DNA from: Candidatus Gastranaerophilales bacterium
GTDB taxonomy: Bacteria > Cyanobacteriota > Vampirovibrionia > Gastranaerophilales > Gastranaerophilaceae
Length of the DNA stretch: 64,000 bases
Assembly (NCBI GenBank): GCA_944323875.1
Contig: CALUUH010000002.1
Coordinates: forward strand, 112,476 to 176,475
Reading direction: 5' to 3'
Of this stretch, positions 36,790 to 46,258 are shown piece after piece (positions within the stretch are counted from its first letter, which is position 1; every line of letters begins with the position of its first letter). Position numbers and translations under genes: made by a program. A model generated the notes under the pieces. It was not told the origin of the DNA, did not search any database, and saw only the letters and a list, made by a program, of their open reading frames with translations.

Positions 36790-37674
36790 TTATACCTCAT
36801 TTTTCATAATATCTTGATTATTTTTTGCATGATTTTTAACATATGTAAGTATTGCAATAAACTCCTGAGCCTTTTTTAGAGCCTGTTTGTATTCGTAAGA
36901 ACTTTTTTCAACTTCTTTATTTAAAAAGACAATAGAAACTAAAGGTGCATTAAGGTCATTAACTTCAATATTTACGTATATACTTGTAGAATAATTTTTA
37001 GATTTTCTATCACCTGCAACAGCACCTATTACCGCTCCTGTCACACCAAAAGTAATAGCCCCTACCGCTGACACCATGCCTCTGCCTTGAAGTTTTGAAA
37101 AACCATCTTCAATCAAATCAAAATCATAAATATCTTTAAAATCAAATATTTTATAGTTTAAGTTTTGAAAACAAGTTTGATTATCCCAAAAGATAATTTT
37201 TTGTTTTTTGATATCTACAAGTATCTCTTTGGTCTTATCAATATTGATAGTCCTATCTATGTTAAGTTCATTACCAGATATAAATTTTTCTTTTTCATGT
37301 TTAGACAAATCCTCATTGTATTCCCACCAGCTGGCCAAAGGAAAAAATATTCCGAATAATATTCCGATCCAACAATGAGCCGTATAAATTTCAGTATGTT
37401 TTGTAAACCCTTGATATGCAAGAAACAAACTAAACAGCACTATATATAAATTAGTCAAGATATTATTTAAGTTTATATTTTCAACTTCAGTTCTTGTTAA
37501 ACTAAAAATTATAAAGAGTACAAAAGTCGCAAGGAAAAACCATTTATCACATATAGAAGCTTGGTATATAAAAATACTTATTCCTACTGCTAGAATAGAT
37601 AGCAAGCTTGTGCCCCAAAAATTCCATTTTGTTCCCATGTTTGTTTCTGTAGATCTGTTATTCTCAATAACCAT
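36790..37674 (-). CDS. Membrane protein with C-terminal SHOCT/DUF4429-like region, unknown
   Basis: 294 residues. Four membrane helices lie in the first 120 residues (segments near 20-38, 43-60, 72-92 and 100-118). Then comes a soluble domain with IIFWDNQTCFQNLNYKIFDF and a glycine-rich hairpin AVGAITFGVTGAVIGAVAGD, followed by strands and a YEYKQALKKAQEF helix, a layout I know from phage- and plasmid-borne proteins of unknown role. Operon with the TPR-like secreted protein. Confidence 0.6.
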   Translation of the reverse strand: MVIENNRSTETNMGTKWNFWGTSLLSILAVGISIFIYQASICDKWFFLATFVLFIIFSLTRTEVENINLNNILTNLYIVLFSLFLAYQGFTKHTEIYTAHCWIGILFGIFFPLASWWEYNEDLSKHEKEKFISGNELNIDRTINIDKTKEILVDIKKQKIIFWDNQTCFQNLNYKIFDFKDIYDFDLIEDGFSKLQGRGMVSAVGAITFGVTGAVIGAVAGDRKSKNYSTSIYVNIEVNDLNAPLVSIVFLNKEVEKSSYEYKQALKKAQEFIAILTYVKNHAKNNQDIMKNEV

Positions 37675-37836
37675 ATTGCAATACCTCTTTTATAACCAAA
37701 ATCATAATACACTAAAACCATAAATTTGTAAATACGATTTATGTAAATTAAGAATTTAGTCTTTTATCGAATAGCCACATATAAATAGCTATAATTTGCC
37801 TTATGTATTATCATTGAAAAATATGAGGGTAAAAAT

Positions 37837-38196
37837 ATGGTACTCAAGAATAAGTTTGAGAAAGACGAACCACTGCTCACAACAAGCGTTGTAGCCAAAA
37901 GATTAGGGATTACTCCTGACAGGCTGAGAACATACGACACAGAAAGGCTAATCAAGACACAGAGAGTAAAAACTGGTAAAATAGAAAAACGTCTCTATAG
38001 CATGTACGATGTCGAATGGTTAGAAAGCCTTAGAATTCTTGTTAAAGACCATAAAATGAGCATATCTTCAATAAAAATACTTCTGCAAATCCTCTACAAA
38101 AATCCCTCGATCACATTACCAAAGAACGAAATCGGGGATGTACTTCACGAAATGACACAAAACCCGAATTTCAAGCCTGTGGTAAATAACTTCTAA
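37837..38196 (+). CDS. MerR-type HTH regulator
   Basis: 119 residues. LLTTSVVAKRLGITPDRLRT then YDTERLIKTQR is the MerR HTH and first wing, close to HspR/GlnR-like members, and SMYDVEWLESLRILVKDHK the second wing and helix. It lacks the usual long coiled coil and effector domain. No typical elongated promoter is seen nearby. Divergent from the membrane-protein operon, which it may regulate. Confidence 0.8.
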   Translation: MVLKNKFEKDEPLLTTSVVAKRLGITPDRLRTYDTERLIKTQRVKTGKIEKRLYSMYDVEWLESLRILVKDHKMSISSIKILLQILYKNPSITLPKNEIGDVLHEMTQNPNFKPVVNNF

Positions 38197-38394
38197 GAAA
38201 AATTTGTGAGATTGTCTCAAAAAAGTGTAGTTTCTGTAGTCAAAATCTAAACAACGGAGCGGAGAAAAGATTTTAGCCATGCGCCAAAATGTAGCTTTCC
38301 TGTCGCTCGGGTGAAACAAAGGTGTAGTTTTGGGTAAGAAAACCCAAAATCACTTAGAAAACCTTTCAACAAAGCAGGCATGAGGAAAACATAG

Positions 38395-38793
38395 TCAAAG
38401 ACAGAAATTTTTGCAGAAAAAGACAAAACTATCTGTTTTTAAGGTATTTTTAAAAGACAAACACAGAGTGACTTTTAGCTCAATAAAAACTATTAGCAGC
38501 AAAGCCCGAACATAATAACGGTTAAAGTCACTAAAGGCAATAGTTTCACGAATGCTAGAGGAAATTTTTCGACTGTTTCAGTCTTTTTCTCTAAAGAAAG
38601 AAGAAGTAAGCTTTTGCTGCAAAGTTTCGGGAGTAGCGTTTTCAAAGCACTCTTTCAACAACCGCTTGTAAGTCATCATGCCTGACGTTGTCATAGATAA
38701 CGGCTCATAAAATAAGCCTGTGCGGATATTAAAATCAAGCTCACTAATCATCTTCAGTCTTGTTTGTTCGTCAAGGTCGGGAAAATTGTACAT
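38395..38793 (-). pseudogene. Decayed island gene, interrupted by in-frame TGA
   Basis: 71 codons from ATG 38793 (MYNFPDLDEQTRLKM onward) end at TGA 38578-38580. The same frame continues as protein-like sequence, NSRKISSSIRETIAFSDF and NRYYVRALL, for 60 more codons before another stop. The continuation then becomes hydrophobic and unconvincing. I read this as the N-terminal part of a longer gene of unknown family that has decayed; 38197-38394 holds no recognisable gene. Confidence 0.45.
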
Positions 38794-38880
38794 AGAAATC
38801 TTTCATGTTTGTAATAGGATTAATTATAATCTTATTATTATGTTATAATTTAACTGTCACTAATGAAAAAAAGGAGTAAT

Positions 38881-41313
38881 ATGTTAACTTTTGATGAAGG
38901 TTTAGAAAATTTTGAAAAATTATTAAATGATTCTTGTCTACAGTTTACAGGTAAAAATGAAGCAGAAACAAGACTAAAGATTATTGACAGAATATTTAGA
39001 GATTGTTTAGGCTGGGAATTATCAGATATTTCTGTAGAAGAAAATTACAATGGTACATATACTGATTACGTTTTTTCTACGTCTAATAAGGCTTTAATAG
39101 TTGAAGCTAAAAAAGAAGGAACTTATTTTGAAATACCAAATGGTAATAGGTTAAAAAAATCTATAAAAGCTTTAACATCTAATAATGATGAACTAAAAGC
39201 TGCAATAATTCAAGTAACAGATTATTGTAAAGAGAGAGGCATTGAATTTGCTGTATTATGCAATGGACATCAAGTAGTAGCATTTGTAGGTTCAAGAAAT
39301 GATGGTATAGCTCCATTAGAAGCAGAAGCTTTTGTATTTGAATCATTGAACGACATTAAAGAACATTTTAAGATTTTTTGGAATATTCTTTCAAAAAATG
39401 CTATAGCTGATAGAACTTTATTTAAGAAATTAGCAAACAAAGATGAAATTATGCATTTCAATAAATTATCTCAATTAATAATTGATTATCCTAGATATAG
39501 AATAAGGAATGATATACAGTCAGACTTAGATAATTTAAGTGGTATAATCTTTGAAGAAATAAATTTAGAAAAAGAAGAAAAAACAAATTTTTTAAAAGAA
39601 TGCTATTGTAGTAGCGGTGCATTATCACAATACTCAATGCTTTCAAAACAAATATTAGAAAATAGATATACTAACATGTTTGAAGGATGTCCAGATGCAC
39701 CTAACATTAAACCTGCCAACACTAAAAAAGGGATTACTCCTGATTTAATTAAAAATATATATAAAAGACCTATATTATTATTAGGTGATGTTGGTGTTGG
39801 TAAAACTAGCTTTATAGATAACCTTATTTATGTTGAAGCTCCAGAAATATTTAAAAATGCATTTACTATATATTTAGATTTTGGGTGTAAAGGAGCTTTA
39901 ACAACAAATTTACAAAATTTTATTGCACTTGCAATACTTCAACAGTTTAGGGAAAAATATAATATTGATTTTGAAGAAAGGAATTTTGTAAGAAGTGTGT
40001 ATGATGGTGATATTAAAAGATTTTCAACAGGCATAAATGGTGACTTAAAGGAGATAAATCCAGGATTATATAAACAAAAAGAAATAGAAATGTTAGCAGA
40101 AAAAATGAAGGACAGATTTGAACATTTAAAAAATTCATTAATTCATATTCAAGCATCCTGGAAAAAACAACTAATTATTTTTCTTGATAACACGGATCAA
40201 AGAGATGAAATGACTCAACAAGAAGTCTTTATTATTGCTAACGAAATAACATCTAGTTGGAATGCGACTGTGTTTTTGCCTATGAGACCTGAAACATTTA
40301 ATCGTTCTAATCAATTAGGTCATTTAAGTGGATATAATGTTAAAGCTTTTACAATTGCTCCACCAAGAACTGAACATGTAATAGAAAAAAGATTAAAGTA
40401 TGCAATAAAGATGGCATCTGGTGAAGAACTAATAAATAAATTAGGATGTAGGTTGGAATTAAAAAAATTAAAAGATTTTTTAAATGTATTTTTAGAAAGC
40501 TTTACAACATCTAATGATTTGAAGAATTTTATCGTTAATATATCGGGTGGTAATATGAGATGGGCATTAGATTATGTAAGGAATTTTTTTGGTAGTGGAC
40601 ATATTGATACTAAGAAAATTTTAGACATTTATGATGAAAATGGAAGTTATCATATTCCTTTGCATGAATTTTTAAAAACTGTAATGTACAAAAATAATGA
40701 ATTTTATAACTCCGAAGAATTTCCGATCACTAATCTTTTTAATGTAACCTCTGAAGATTTACGAGAGCATTTTCTCACTATCTTAATCATATATTACTTA
40801 TGCACAGTTAATAAAAATAAAACAGAAGGAGGTTATTTAAACAGTAATTATTTAATTTCAATTATACAAGACGAAGGTTTTACACCTCAAAAAATTGAAG
40901 AGCATATAAAATATGCACTTAAAAGAAAACTTATAGAATCGTCAAATAAAAGAATTCCTGAATATATGTCTGAATCACCTATACAACTTAGACAGACCAG
41001 TATTGGCATTTATCATATAACAAATTTAGTTCAAAGTTTTACATATATTGACGGTATTTCTTATGATACGGCTATATTTGACCCTGCAAAATTTGAAGAT
41101 ATGAAAAACTATACCTTATTGGGTGCAAGTATTATAGATAGATTAAAAAGAACTTCTATATTTGTTGATTATTTAAATGAAGTTTGGAATAAATCTGATT
41201 TTAAAGCTGCTTATTCTTGGTTAACTTTTTCAGAAAATTTAAAAGTTGAAATGGTAAAAATCAGAAATAAAGTAAAGAATATTCCAGAAGAAATAATCCA
41301 AATAAATAATTAA
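38881..41313 (+). CDS. Stand-alone PD-(D/E)xK nuclease fused to P-loop NTPase (candidate defence protein)
   Basis: 810 residues from ATG 38881 (AAAAGGAGTAAT upstream). Residues about 5-140 match HsdR-type N-terminal nucleases: TDYVF (D62), ALIVEAKKEG (E75-x-K77) and the QxxxY motif (QVTDY, about 112-116). A linker leads to a P-loop NTPase with Walker A GDVGVGKTS (about 302-310), Walker B KQLIIFLDNTDQRDE (about 428-442) and an arginine-bearing VFLPMRPETF sensor, like STAND or KAP-type switches. A winged-helix-like C-terminus follows (about 640-700). It is not a SF2 helicase, so it is not HsdR. A/T-rich codon use suggests recent transfer. It faces the hsdMS operon across a shared terminator. 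An abortive or DNA-degrading antiviral role is inference. Confidence 0.75.
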   Translation: MLTFDEGLENFEKLLNDSCLQFTGKNEAETRLKIIDRIFRDCLGWELSDISVEENYNGTYTDYVFSTSNKALIVEAKKEGTYFEIPNGNRLKKSIKALTSNNDELKAAIIQVTDYCKERGIEFAVLCNGHQVVAFVGSRNDGIAPLEAEAFVFESLNDIKEHFKIFWNILSKNAIADRTLFKKLANKDEIMHFNKLSQLIIDYPRYRIRNDIQSDLDNLSGIIFEEINLEKEEKTNFLKECYCSSGALSQYSMLSKQILENRYTNMFEGCPDAPNIKPANTKKGITPDLIKNIYKRPILLLGDVGVGKTSFIDNLIYVEAPEIFKNAFTIYLDFGCKGALTTNLQNFIALAILQQFREKYNIDFEERNFVRSVYDGDIKRFSTGINGDLKEINPGLYKQKEIEMLAEKMKDRFEHLKNSLIHIQASWKKQLIIFLDNTDQRDEMTQQEVFIIANEITSSWNATVFLPMRPETFNRSNQLGHLSGYNVKAFTIAPPRTEHVIEKRLKYAIKMASGEELINKLGCRLELKKLKDFLNVFLESFTTSNDLKNFIVNISGGNMRWALDYVRNFFGSGHIDTKKILDIYDENGSYHIPLHEFLKTVMYKNNEFYNSEEFPITNLFNVTSEDLREHFLTILIIYYLCTVNKNKTEGGYLNSNYLISIIQDEGFTPQKIEEHIKYALKRKLIESSNKRIPEYMSESPIQLRQTSIGIYHITNLVQSFTYIDGISYDTAIFDPAKFEDMKNYTLLGASIIDRLKRTSIFVDYLNEVWNKSDFKAAYSWLTFSENLKVEMVKIRNKVKNIPEEIIQINN

Positions 41314-41457
41314 TTAATTTTCTTAAGATTTATGCAGTTTTTGCCTACAGGAGTTAAGAAAAATCGGTCATCAAAATTGCAACTTTTCAACCAGCCTAAA
41401 TCCTAAGCTATGCAGCAATTTGGCGAATTTGTAGTGTTAAACCGTACGTCAACCTCC

Positions 41458-41494
41458 AAAAAAAAGAGACACTATTCAGTGTCTCTTTTTTTTT
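41458..41494. terminator. Bidirectional terminator
   Basis: A-run, AGAGACACT, ATTC, AGTGTCTCT and T-run: a symmetric hairpin with U tracts on both strands, between the convergent nuclease-NTPase gene and hsdS. Confidence 0.85.
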
Positions 41495-41522
41495 AAAATT
41501 AATAACAGTTGGTATTTTCTCG

Positions 41523-42104
41523 TTATGATATTTTCTCTTTGAATGTTAATAATTTATCGCAATAATAGTCATATTGTTTTTGGCGTGCTGCAAGTTCTGC
41601 TGTAAGTTTTTCTATAAGTTCTGCAAAATTATCTAATATCCGGACAATTTCATTTTGTACCTCTATAGGAGGTACAGGAACTTTTATCTTTGCCATTACA
41701 TTACTCATAAGTTTTGCATTACCCATTCCACGATTTATATACGGTTCTGTTGATATTTTTAGTATGTAATACAAATATTTGGTTAACACATTGTTATCTG
41801 TGACTTTTAATAGTCCACATACATTTGTAATATTAAATTTACCATTTCTGTAAAAAACACAACCCGCATTGACACCGTCAGTGGTCCACGTTAAATATTC
41901 TCCATTATATTCGTATGTTGATATAGTACCAAGAATCCCATTATTTTCAGTTTGTGATGAATAAACAGGATATTCCCCAATATTATCTCTTATGTAATTT
42001 TTTGATATTACTTTACCACGAGATATTTGACATAGGTGTTCAATACTTTTATACTCAACCCCATCAGGGCATAGTTTATTTATCAATTTATCCAGTTTAC
42101 TCAT
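41523..42104 (-). CDS. hsdS: Type I R-M specificity subunit, half-size
   Basis: 193 residues, about half of a usual HsdS. One target-recognition domain (ISRGKVISKNY, YPVYSSQTENNGILG, VPVPPIEVQNEIVRILD) is followed by one conserved helical spacer (FAELIEKLTAELAARQKQYD YY). Half-size S subunits work as dimers giving palindromic sites. It starts with an ATGA overlap with a 32-codon frame and belongs to the hsdM operon. No second S gene or inverted repeats for phase variation nearby. Confidence 0.9.
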   Translation of the reverse strand: MSKLDKLINKLCPDGVEYKSIEHLCQISRGKVISKNYIRDNIGEYPVYSSQTENNGILGTISTYEYNGEYLTWTTDGVNAGCVFYRNGKFNITNVCGLLKVTDNNVLTKYLYYILKISTEPYINRGMGNAKLMSNVMAKIKVPVPPIEVQNEIVRILDNFAELIEKLTAELAARQKQYDYYCDKLLTFKEKIS

Positions 42105-42199
42105 TCCATGTCCTCATTTTGAACTTTTCGGAATTTCCGGATAGTTGAGTTATGCTTTTTTGTATATGTTTGACCGCTGAATTGTAATTCATTTGTCAT
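42101..42199 (-). CDS. Mini-ORF coupling hsdM and hsdS (32 residues)
   Basis: The frame MTNELQFSGQTYTKKH to KVQNEDME overlaps the hsdM stop (TAATG) and the hsdS start (ATGA), so ribosomes can pass from hsdM to hsdS through it. Composition is basic and protein-like. It may be the stub of a gene once placed between hsdM and hsdS, or act only to couple translation. Function unknown. Confidence 0.45.
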   Translation of the reverse strand: MTNELQFSGQTYTKKHNSTIRKFRKVQNEDME

Positions 42200-43842
42200 T
42201 ACACACCTACCTTTATTTCTGAGATAATCTTATCAATTTCTTTTCTCAATTCGTCTTCTCGCTGAACAATTCTTGCTATCTCTTTGTTGAGTTCAACAAT
42301 ATCAATAACTTTTTTGGTGTATTCCTGTTTGACATAGGTGCTTACAGATAAATTGTAATCTTGCGCTTCAATTTCTGAATTCGCAACAAGTTTAGACGCG
42401 GATTTAACATTTTTTCTGTTCTTAAATAGTTTAAGAATATATTCTATATTTTCTTGAGAAAGTTTATTGTTATTAGTAACTTTTACACATTCTTTTGTTG
42501 CATCTATAAACAGTGTTGAATTGTCTGCTTTGTTTTTCTTTAAAACCATAATACAGGTAGCAATTGATGTTCCGTAAAACAGATTGTCAGGAAGTTGAAT
42601 TACACAATCAACAAAGTTATTATCTATCAAATATTTACGGATTTTTTGCTCTGCTCCGCCTCTATACATTATTCCGGGAAAACATACGATTGCCGCAGTA
42701 CCGTCAGTTGCAAGCCATGAAAGTGAGTGCATTATAAATGCCATATCAGCTTTGGACTTCGGAGCTAAAACTCCGGCACATGAAAACCTCTCATCGTTTA
42801 TCAATAACGGATTTTTATCTCCTTCCCACTTAATTGAATAAGGCGGATTTGAAACAATAGCTTCAAAAGGTTCATCATCCCAATGTATAGGATTTGTCAG
42901 AGTATCGCCGTGAGCAATGTCAAATTTATCAAATTCAATGTCATGCAAAAACATGTTGATTCTGCATAGATTATAGGTTGAAATATTTATTTCTTGACCA
43001 AAGAAACCGTTTCTGACATTTTCTTTGCCTAAAATTTTAGCAAACTTCAAAAGCAATGAACCGGAACCACACGCAGGGTCATAAACTTTATTTACTGACG
43101 TTTTATCTGTCAGAGTTATTTTCGTAAGTAGTTCTGAAACTTCTTGAGGTGTGAAAAATTCCCCGCCGGATTTGCCTGCACCGCTTGCATACATTCCCAT
43201 TAGGTATTCATAAGCATCTCCGAATGCATCAATGATATTATCTTTATAACTCAATTTCATTTCAGCAATACCATTGAACAATTTAACAAGCCTCTTGTTG
43301 CGTTCTGCAACTGTACCGCCGAGTTTATTACTATTAACATCTAAATCATCAAATAAGCCTTTAAGAGCATGTTCACTTGCTGTATCGATAGCTGAATTTT
43401 CAATGTTTTTAAAAATAGTATCCAATGTAACATTTAAGTTATCATCTGCATTAGCTTTCTTTAATATATTACAGAATAATTCGCTTGGTTTAATAAAGAA
43501 GCCTTTTGTATTTATTAGAAAATCTTTTGTAATGGCGGCTTCTTCATCAGATAATCGGGCATAATCATAGTTGATATTTCCTGCTTCATGTTGGATTTTA
43601 TTAATATAACTGGCAATATTTTCTGAAACGTATCTGTAAAACATTATTCCAAGTACATATTGTTTGAAATCCCAGCCATCAACGCTTCCTCTTAAGTCAT
43701 TTGCTATATTCCATATAGAACGATGTAACTCAGTACGTTCCTGCTCTTTCCTTGTATCCACTCTTCTCAAAATCTCTCCATAAGCATTTTTATTATAACA
43801 AAGAGAACTCGACGGGTCTAATATGTTAAGTAAATCATTCAC
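42199..43842 (-). CDS. hsdM: Type I R-M methylation subunit
   Basis: 547 residues. The N-terminal HsdM_N helical domain (SIWNIANDLRGSVDGWDFKQ) precedes an N6-adenine methylase with VYDPACGSGSLLLKFAK (motif I) and IVSNPPYSIKW (motif IV, NPPY). The C-terminal helices contact HsdS. With HsdS it methylates adenines at a bipartite site. The first 24 residues are doubtful: a TTG at 43770 has GGAG well placed, whereas ATG 43842 has no site. No hsdR lies in the window. Confidence 0.95.
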   Translation of the reverse strand: MNDLLNILDPSSSLCYNKNAYGEILRRVDTRKEQERTELHRSIWNIANDLRGSVDGWDFKQYVLGIMFYRYVSENIASYINKIQHEAGNINYDYARLSDEEAAITKDFLINTKGFFIKPSELFCNILKKANADDNLNVTLDTIFKNIENSAIDTASEHALKGLFDDLDVNSNKLGGTVAERNKRLVKLFNGIAEMKLSYKDNIIDAFGDAYEYLMGMYASGAGKSGGEFFTPQEVSELLTKITLTDKTSVNKVYDPACGSGSLLLKFAKILGKENVRNGFFGQEINISTYNLCRINMFLHDIEFDKFDIAHGDTLTNPIHWDDEPFEAIVSNPPYSIKWEGDKNPLLINDERFSCAGVLAPKSKADMAFIMHSLSWLATDGTAAIVCFPGIMYRGGAEQKIRKYLIDNNFVDCVIQLPDNLFYGTSIATCIMVLKKNKADNSTLFIDATKECVKVTNNNKLSQENIEYILKLFKNRKNVKSASKLVANSEIEAQDYNLSVSTYVKQEYTKKVIDIVELNKEIARIVQREDELRKEIDKIISEIKVGV

Positions 43843-44097
43843 GGTAACTTTTAGCTTATGTTAGAGTTTTAGGTCTGTATTATAAAAGCATTATATAAGG
43901 CAAAATCGGTTCATAATTTTATTATTATTTTATACTAAAAAAGATTAAGCAGAAAAATTTTGTTATTTTTTAGACATGTTGTGTCAGAAAAGTGAACAGT
44001 ACTTATTTATGCTCAAAAGGCATAATAAACGATACAATATAAGTATTTGCTATTTTATGAAAAATAGTAAATAATGATTTTATAAGAAAGGGTTTGT

Positions 44098-44325
44098 ATG
44101 GATTTGAAAAATGATAATGACATAATGCAAAATCTGAAAGATGCATACTGCTCTGATGAGTTTATAAAGGAGTTCTTTAAACTTAAAGAATACGGAAATA
44201 GCAAATTACTTGTCCAACTGCTTTATAAACACAGGGAAAAGCTTTTGGACGGATTGCATGATTTTCAGAAGAAAATCGCCTGTCTGGATTATCTGATTTT
44301 TCAAATAGAACATGAGCTGGCATAA
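44098..44325 (+). CDS. Small helical protein, unknown
   Basis: 75 residues, two long helices ending in a KLLDGLHDFQKKIACLDYLI coiled-coil pattern; AGAAAGGG precedes the start. Similar short proteins sit beside redox operons in Firmicutes (recollection). It overlaps the region just ahead of the DUF3737 gene (22 bases apart) and is likely the first gene of the 44.1-47.6 kb operon. No domain recognised. Confidence 0.6.
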   Translation: MDLKNDNDIMQNLKDAYCSDEFIKEFFKLKEYGNSKLLVQLLYKHREKLLDGLHDFQKKIACLDYLIFQIEHELA

Positions 44326-44347
44326 AACACTTTATAGAGGATTTTAT

Positions 44348-45208
44348 ATGATTAAACAGATTTTAAACCAAACATTTGACGAAGAACGTTCTTTGTACAA
44401 TTTGAAAAATACGGAAGTTGTAAACTGCAAATTTGAAGGGCCGGCAGACGGAGAGTCTGTCTTAAAAGAATGCCGTAATTTTGCGGTAAATCACTGTTCA
44501 TTTTCCCTGCGTTATCCGATGTGGCATGCAAGAAAATTCACTTTAAAAAATTCTTCAATGGATGATAAGACAAGAGCTCCTTTGTGGTATTGCAAGGACG
44601 GTGAAATAACAGATTGTAATATTCAGGGAATTAAGTGCCTTAGAGAGTGTCAAAATATCACTGTTAATAACTGTGATATTATCTCGCCTGAATTTGGCTG
44701 GAGATGTAAAGGTGTCACTATAAATAATTCAACGATTGATGCAATGTATTTTCTGTTTGAATCAAAAGATGTTGAGATTGAAAATCTTAAAATGACCGGA
44801 AAATATTCATTCCAGTATATGAAGAATTTACATATAAAGAATTCTAATCTTGATACAAAAGACGCATTCTGGCACAGCAAGAATATTGTTGTGGAAAACT
44901 CCGTTGTAAAAGGTGAGTATCTGGGTTGGTTTAGTGAGAATTTGACATTTATCAACTGTAAAATTATCGGTACACAGCCTTTATGCTATTGTAAGAATTT
45001 AGAATTAATAAACTGTACGATGGAAGAAACAGATTTGGCTTTTGAGTATTCTGATGTTGAAGCAGATGTTAAGGGTCATATTGTTTCTGTTAAAAATCCT
45101 AAATCAGGCACAATAGTTGCAGATAGCGTTGGCGAGATAATAAGAGAGGACGCAATTATGAAATGCGGCGGCGATGTCCTGATAAGAGAGCATAAAATGT
45201 CAGCATAA
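44348..45208 (+). CDS. DUF3737-family parallel beta-helix protein
   Basis: 286 residues from ATG 44348 (AGAGGATTTT upstream). It has repeated short strands of N-C-x-(I/F/V) type (VVNCKFEG, VNHCSF, ITDCNI, VNNCDI, INNSTI, FINCKI, LINCTM), the pattern of right-handed beta-helices in DUF3737. RYPMWHARKF and PLWYCKDGEI mark the family. No signal peptide. Biochemical role is unknown. It is followed 12 bases later by the hydrolase, in one operon. Confidence 0.85.
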   Translation: MIKQILNQTFDEERSLYNLKNTEVVNCKFEGPADGESVLKECRNFAVNHCSFSLRYPMWHARKFTLKNSSMDDKTRAPLWYCKDGEITDCNIQGIKCLRECQNITVNNCDIISPEFGWRCKGVTINNSTIDAMYFLFESKDVEIENLKMTGKYSFQYMKNLHIKNSNLDTKDAFWHSKNIVVENSVVKGEYLGWFSENLTFINCKIIGTQPLCYCKNLELINCTMEETDLAFEYSDVEADVKGHIVSVKNPKSGTIVADSVGEIIREDAIMKCGGDVLIREHKMSA

Positions 45209-45220
45209 AGCGGAGGTAAT

Positions 45221-46258
45221 ATGTTTAAAAAACTCTTAATTTTTGTAGTAACATTTATATTGATTATAGGAGGAACGAGTATGAGTATTGCAAAAACTAA
45301 TGATTGGGACAAGACTTTTGCAAAGAGTGATAAAGTGGATGTTCAAAAAGTAAGCTTTAAAAACAGATATGGCATCACACTTGTAGGTGATTTGTATACA
45401 CCAAAAAACAAACCGGCTGAGAGAATGGCTGCAATTGCTGTTGCAGGGCCGTTTGGGGCGGTTAAAGAACAGGCATCAGGTCTGTATGCACAAACAATGG
45501 CAGAACGCGGATTTGTGACACTGGCATTTGACCCTTCATATACTGGTGAAAGCTCCGGAGAGCCAAGAAATGTTTCTTCCCCTGAAATTAATACGGAAGA
45601 TTTTAGCGCGGCCGTTGATTTTTTGAGCAATCAAAAAGATGTTAACCCTGATGAAATAGGTATTATCGGGATTTGCGGCTTTGGCGGATTCGGATTGAAT
45701 GCAGCGGCTATTGATACGAGAATTAAAGGAACTGTTACCATTACAATGTATGATATGACAAGGGTTACGGCAAACGGTTACTTTGATGCAATGGATGAAA
45801 AAGCACGTTATGCGTTGAAAGAATCTCTAAACAAACAAAGAACAGAGGACTTTAAAAACGGAACTTATGCAAAGGCTTCGGGGCTTCCTGAAAAATTGAC
45901 AGGTGAAGAACCACAGTTTGTGAAAGATTACTACGGGTATTACAAAACACCGCGCGGTTTCCATGAACGTTCAATAAATTCAAACGGAAACTGGAATACA
46001 ACCGCTTCTCTGGCTTTGATTAATATGCCGATTTTAGCATACAGTGATGAAATTCATAATGCTGTACTGGTAATTCACGGTGAAAAAGCACACAGCAGAT
46101 ATTTTTCAGAAGACGCGTTTAAAAAACTTAAAGGTGACAACAAAGAACTTTTGATTGTTGAAGGCGCAAATCACGTTGATTTGTATGATAACCTTGAAAA
46201 AATTCCGTTTGATAAGATTGAACAATTCTTTAGAACTTATCTGAAGGAGGGTAAATAA
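45221..46258 (+). CDS. Exported alpha/beta hydrolase (dienelactone-hydrolase-like)
   Basis: 345 residues. An N-terminal hydrophobic segment (3-24) acts as signal or anchor. The fold starts VSFKNRYGITLVGDLYTP; GIIGICGFGGFG is the nucleophile elbow with Cys in place of Ser, as in dienelactone hydrolases; AFDPSYTGESSGEP is the strand-6 region and a late GANHVDLYD contains the catalytic His. Substrate unknown. The stop overlaps the start of the cupin gene (TAATGA). Confidence 0.85.
   Translation: MFKKLLIFVVTFILIIGGTSMSIAKTNDWDKTFAKSDKVDVQKVSFKNRYGITLVGDLYTPKNKPAERMAAIAVAGPFGAVKEQASGLYAQTMAERGFVTLAFDPSYTGESSGEPRNVSSPEINTEDFSAAVDFLSNQKDVNPDEIGIIGICGFGGFGLNAAAIDTRIKGTVTITMYDMTRVTANGYFDAMDEKARYALKESLNKQRTEDFKNGTYAKASGLPEKLTGEEPQFVKDYYGYYKTPRGFHERSINSNGNWNTTASLALINMPILAYSDEIHNAVLVIHGEKAHSRYFSEDAFKKLKGDNKELLIVEGANHVDLYDNLEKIPFDKIEQFFRTYLKEGK

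Larger units (their letters stand above)
29772..43842. mobile_element. tRNA-Ala-linked integrative island with SCC-like recombinase/helicase core
   Basis: The left end is at tRNA-Ala. The core reads, on the minus strand, small protein - DUF927 helicase - large serine recombinase - large serine recombinase - attachment site, parallel to cch-ccrA-ccrB of SCC elements. Cargo: wHTH and MerR-like regulators, membrane and secreted small proteins, a nuclease-NTPase, and hsdM/hsdS. The right end is not resolved: I found no convincing repeat of the tRNA 3' end, so 43842 is only the last gene that looks accessory. The lower GC of the nuclease-NTPase gene also suggests foreign origin. Confidence 0.55.

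Noticed and set aside
33154..38793. TGA reassigned to a sense codon in the island
   Set aside because: Two island frames have in-frame TGA, but tryptophan in the intact recombinase is encoded by TGG, and mrnC just outside ends with TGA. Decay is the simpler reading.
41440..41460. Right attachment site at the AACCTCCA word
   Set aside because: Only eight bases match the tRNA-Ala 3' end, it lies in the A-run next to the bidirectional terminator, and it would split the island before hsdMS. Chance match is likely.
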